DNA from: Paeniglutamicibacter psychrophenolicus
Lineage (GTDB): Bacteria > Actinomycetota > Actinomycetes > Actinomycetales > Micrococcaceae
Length of the DNA: 64,000 nt
Direction: 5' to 3'
Assembly: GCF_030812255.1 (NCBI RefSeq)
Contig: NZ_JAUSSH010000001.1
Coordinates: 1 to 64,000, forward strand
In this document: one piece after another, positions 62,363-64,000 of the stretch
Layout of the letters: each line of letters opens with the position of its first letter
Numbering within the stretch: the first letter of the stretch is position 1
Program-made: the position numbers and the translations under genes
Notes under the pieces: generated by a model
The model's input: only the letters and a program-made list of their open reading frames with translations
Told to the model about the DNA's origin: nothing
Database searches by the model: none

Positions 62363-63409
62363 ATGTCCACCAGGTTTTCCCCGCGCACGATCATGGTTGC
62401 CGGCGTCCTGCTGGCCGTGCTGGCGGGCCACGCAATGCCCCTGCAGGCCCGCATCAACGGGGAAATGGGGATTCGGCTCCAGGACGCGGTCGCGGCCGCG
62501 CTGGTGAGCATGGTGGTGGCCCTGGTGGTCATCCTCGCCGTCACCGCCGGTACCCCCGGCGGGCGCCGGGGCCTGGACCGCCTGCGCACCGAAACCCGCG
62601 CCGGAACCATCGGCTGGTGGAACTACCTGGCCGGGATCATGGGCGCGGTCTTCGTGGTGGTGATGGCGGCCACCGCTCCAATCATCGGGTTGGCCATCTA
62701 CACCGTGGTCGTGGTCGCGGGCCAGACGGTGTCCGGATTGATGGTCGACCGCCTCGGCCTGGGCCCCGGAGGACGGCGGCGGATCACGCCTGCCCGGGGA
62801 CTCGGGGTGCTGCTGGCCATCGCCGGGGTGCTGGTGGCCGTGTCCCCGCGGTTGTCCGGGCTGGCCGACCCCGCTGCCCTGGTGGTGCCCATCCTGGCGG
62901 TGTTTGCCTCGGGCATCATCATGAGCCTCCAGCACGGTTTCAACGGGACCGTGGCCGCGCGTGCGGGTTCCCCGCTGCCCGGAACCCTGGTGAACTACAT
63001 CCTCGGGGCGGCCGTCCTGCTGGCGGTATGGCTGGTGAAGCTGGCCCTCGGCGGCCACGTCCCGGTGCTGCCCCGCGAACCGTGGCTGTATGTGGCCGGG
63101 GCGCTGGGGACCGGAAACCTGATCCTTTCGGCGATCCTGACTCGGCATATCGGGATCCTGGTCACCGGGCTGGGCATGATTGCCGGCCAGCTGATCGGTG
63201 CGTTGCTGCTTGACCTGCTGCTGCCCGCCGAGGGCACAGCCATCTACGTGCAGACGGTCGTGGGGATCGCGATCGTGTTGGCCGCCATGTTCCTGGCCGC
63301 CCTGGGCCCGGGCCGGCCGCGGGTCGGCCGGGGTGCCGGTGGCGAACAGGGGAAGAAAAACGAGGCAGAATCGGTTGGAACCACAGTCGGCGGTTCGCCT
63401 GCCGACTAG
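62363..63409 (+). CDS. YdcZ-type (DUF606) DMT-superfamily transporter
   Basis: The 348-aa product has ten hydrophobic segments in two similar halves. Both halves have the DUF606 pattern: residues 12-130 begin VAGVLLAVLAGHAMPLQARIN, residues about 160-310 begin VVPILAVFASGIIMSLQHGFN, with GQTVSGLMVDRLGLG and GQLIGALLLDLLLP closing each. Most YdcZ proteins have one half, so this is a fused duplicate. The C-terminal 35 residues are charged. The substrate is unknown. Confidence 0.85.
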   Translation: MSTRFSPRTIMVAGVLLAVLAGHAMPLQARINGEMGIRLQDAVAAALVSMVVALVVILAVTAGTPGGRRGLDRLRTETRAGTIGWWNYLAGIMGAVFVVVMAATAPIIGLAIYTVVVVAGQTVSGLMVDRLGLGPGGRRRITPARGLGVLLAIAGVLVAVSPRLSGLADPAALVVPILAVFASGIIMSLQHGFNGTVAARAGSPLPGTLVNYILGAAVLLAVWLVKLALGGHVPVLPREPWLYVAGALGTGNLILSAILTRHIGILVTGLGMIAGQLIGALLLDLLLPAEGTAIYVQTVVGIAIVLAAMFLAALGPGRPRVGRGAGGEQGKKNEAESVGTTVGGSPAD

Positions 63410-63482
63410 TATCGGCCAGTGGCATGCATCCGGGATCCCCGCTGCGTGCTTTATGGCCCCGTCTGCATGAAAAGAGCACCAC

Positions 63483-64000
63483 ATGAGCATGGAAAACGCG
63501 GCCTGGCATTCGCTGTGGCGGATGTCCGGAGACAAGGGCAAGGCCTACGCGGATACGACCCCGCGACGGGTGCTGTCCTTTGCGGCGAGCTACAAGAACA
63601 GGTTGCTGGTCTTCGTGCTCTTCTCGGTGTTCTCCGCGGTGCTGGCGGTGATCACCCCGGTGCTGGCCGGGCGCGTGGTCGATGCCATCGTGGCCCAGAC
63701 CGGGGTCCAGGTGGTGCTGAAGCTTGCCGGGATCATCGCGATCGTGGCCGTCGCCGATGCCGTCGTCTCGCTGGTGGTGCGCTGGTATTCCTCGCGCCTG
63801 GGCGAGGGAATCATCTTCGATCTGCGCACCGCGGTCTTTGACCACGTGCAGAAGATGCCCGTGGCCTTCTTCACCCGCACCCGCACCGGCGCGCTGGTCA
63901 GCCGGCTGAACAACGACGTGATCGGCGCCCAGTCCGCCTTCGCCGGCACGCTCTCGGGACTGGTGTCCAACACCGTGGCCCTGCTGCTGACCGCCGGGGT
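63483..64000 (+). CDS. ABC exporter (fused membrane-ATPase type), N-terminal part, cut by window end
   Basis: From ATG 63483 the frame is open to the window edge, giving 172 residues. A short leader is followed by an ABC type-1 exporter membrane domain: two helices at about 38-60 and 75-100, then the intracellular loop FDLRTAVFDHVQKMPVAFFT and the X-loop-side motif TRTGALVSRLNNDVIGAQ. These are typical of MsbA/LmrA-like multidrug exporters. The ATPase half lies outside the window. GAAAAGAG precedes the start. Confidence 0.9.
   Translation, partial: MSMENAAWHSLWRMSGDKGKAYADTTPRRVLSFAASYKNRLLVFVLFSVFSAVLAVITPVLAGRVVDAIVAQTGVQVVLKLAGIIAIVAVADAVVSLVVRWYSSRLGEGIIFDLRTAVFDHVQKMPVAFFTRTRTGALVSRLNNDVIGAQSAFAGTLSGLVSNTVALLLTAG

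Overview
The window is GC-rich throughout and reads as chromosomal core of an actinobacterium. The family content (an MsiK-type shared sugar ATPase, a DUF4032 protein, a DtxR/IdeR regulator with every metal ligand in place, c-di-AMP riboswitches before cell-wall hydrolases, CIRCE-controlled groEL, a WXG100 protein, OtsA/OtsB) fits Micrococcaceae, i.e. Arthrobacter, Paeniglutamicibacter or relatives. This placement is from gene content only. I see no insertion sequence, prophage, CRISPR array or other sign of a mobile island.

Layout. 1-2.5 kb: the 3' end of a 5S rRNA gene with its terminator, an SRPBCC protein, a GlcD-type FAD oxidase and tRNA-Pro(CGG). 2.5-5.8 kb: a ferri-siderophore ABC system (lipoprotein facing two FecCD permeases, no ATPase gene adjacent) with a degenerate IdeR-like box between. 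5.8-22 kb: an alpha-glucan and trehalose island. Two 584-aa GH13 alpha-glucosidases bracket a LacI-family repressor on the minus strand. Divergently from them run malE-malF-malG and a neopullulanase-type GH13. Then come a DUF4032 protein, msiK, otsB and otsA. Two near-identical LacI-type operators sit in the divergent mal control region. 22-25.6 kb: a DsbA-like membrane protein, tRNA-Thr(TGT), small proteins, a DHDPS-family enzyme and an RDD protein. 25.6-30.3 kb: a LacI repressor facing a nucleoside hydrolase-MFS-ribokinase operon with two operators in the gap, a ribonucleoside salvage unit.

30.3-43.2 kb: housekeeping and hypothetical genes (lipoprotein, membrane proteins, GT1 glycosyltransferase, two GNATs, transglutaminase-like protein, acetyl-CoA hydrolase/transferase, tRNA-Val(CAC), LLM oxidoreductase, ThrE-type exporter, ung, DUF3263, LytR_C protein). 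43.2-45.2 kb: groEL without groES behind two tandem CIRCE elements. 45.3-53.5 kb: an APH-like kinase, a DUF4031-HD fusion, a lone WXG100 protein, a two-component system, a cold-shock protein, DUF3027, serC and ideR. 53.5-56 kb: two cell-wall hydrolases (M23, NlpC/P60), each behind its own ydaO-type c-di-AMP riboswitch. 56.2-62.2 kb: HNH-mobA-DUF6457-moeA-fdhD-fdhF, a molybdenum cofactor and formate-dehydrogenase-like operon. 62.3-64 kb: a YdcZ-type DMT transporter and the start of an ABC exporter cut by the window edge.

At least three genes too short for routine ORF calling are supported (41, 36 and 46 aa, all membrane-type). The most notable regulatory structures are the paired c-di-AMP switches with competing upstream helices, the two LacI operator pairs that share one core but differ in flanks, and a palindrome lying exactly in the otsA promoter spacer.
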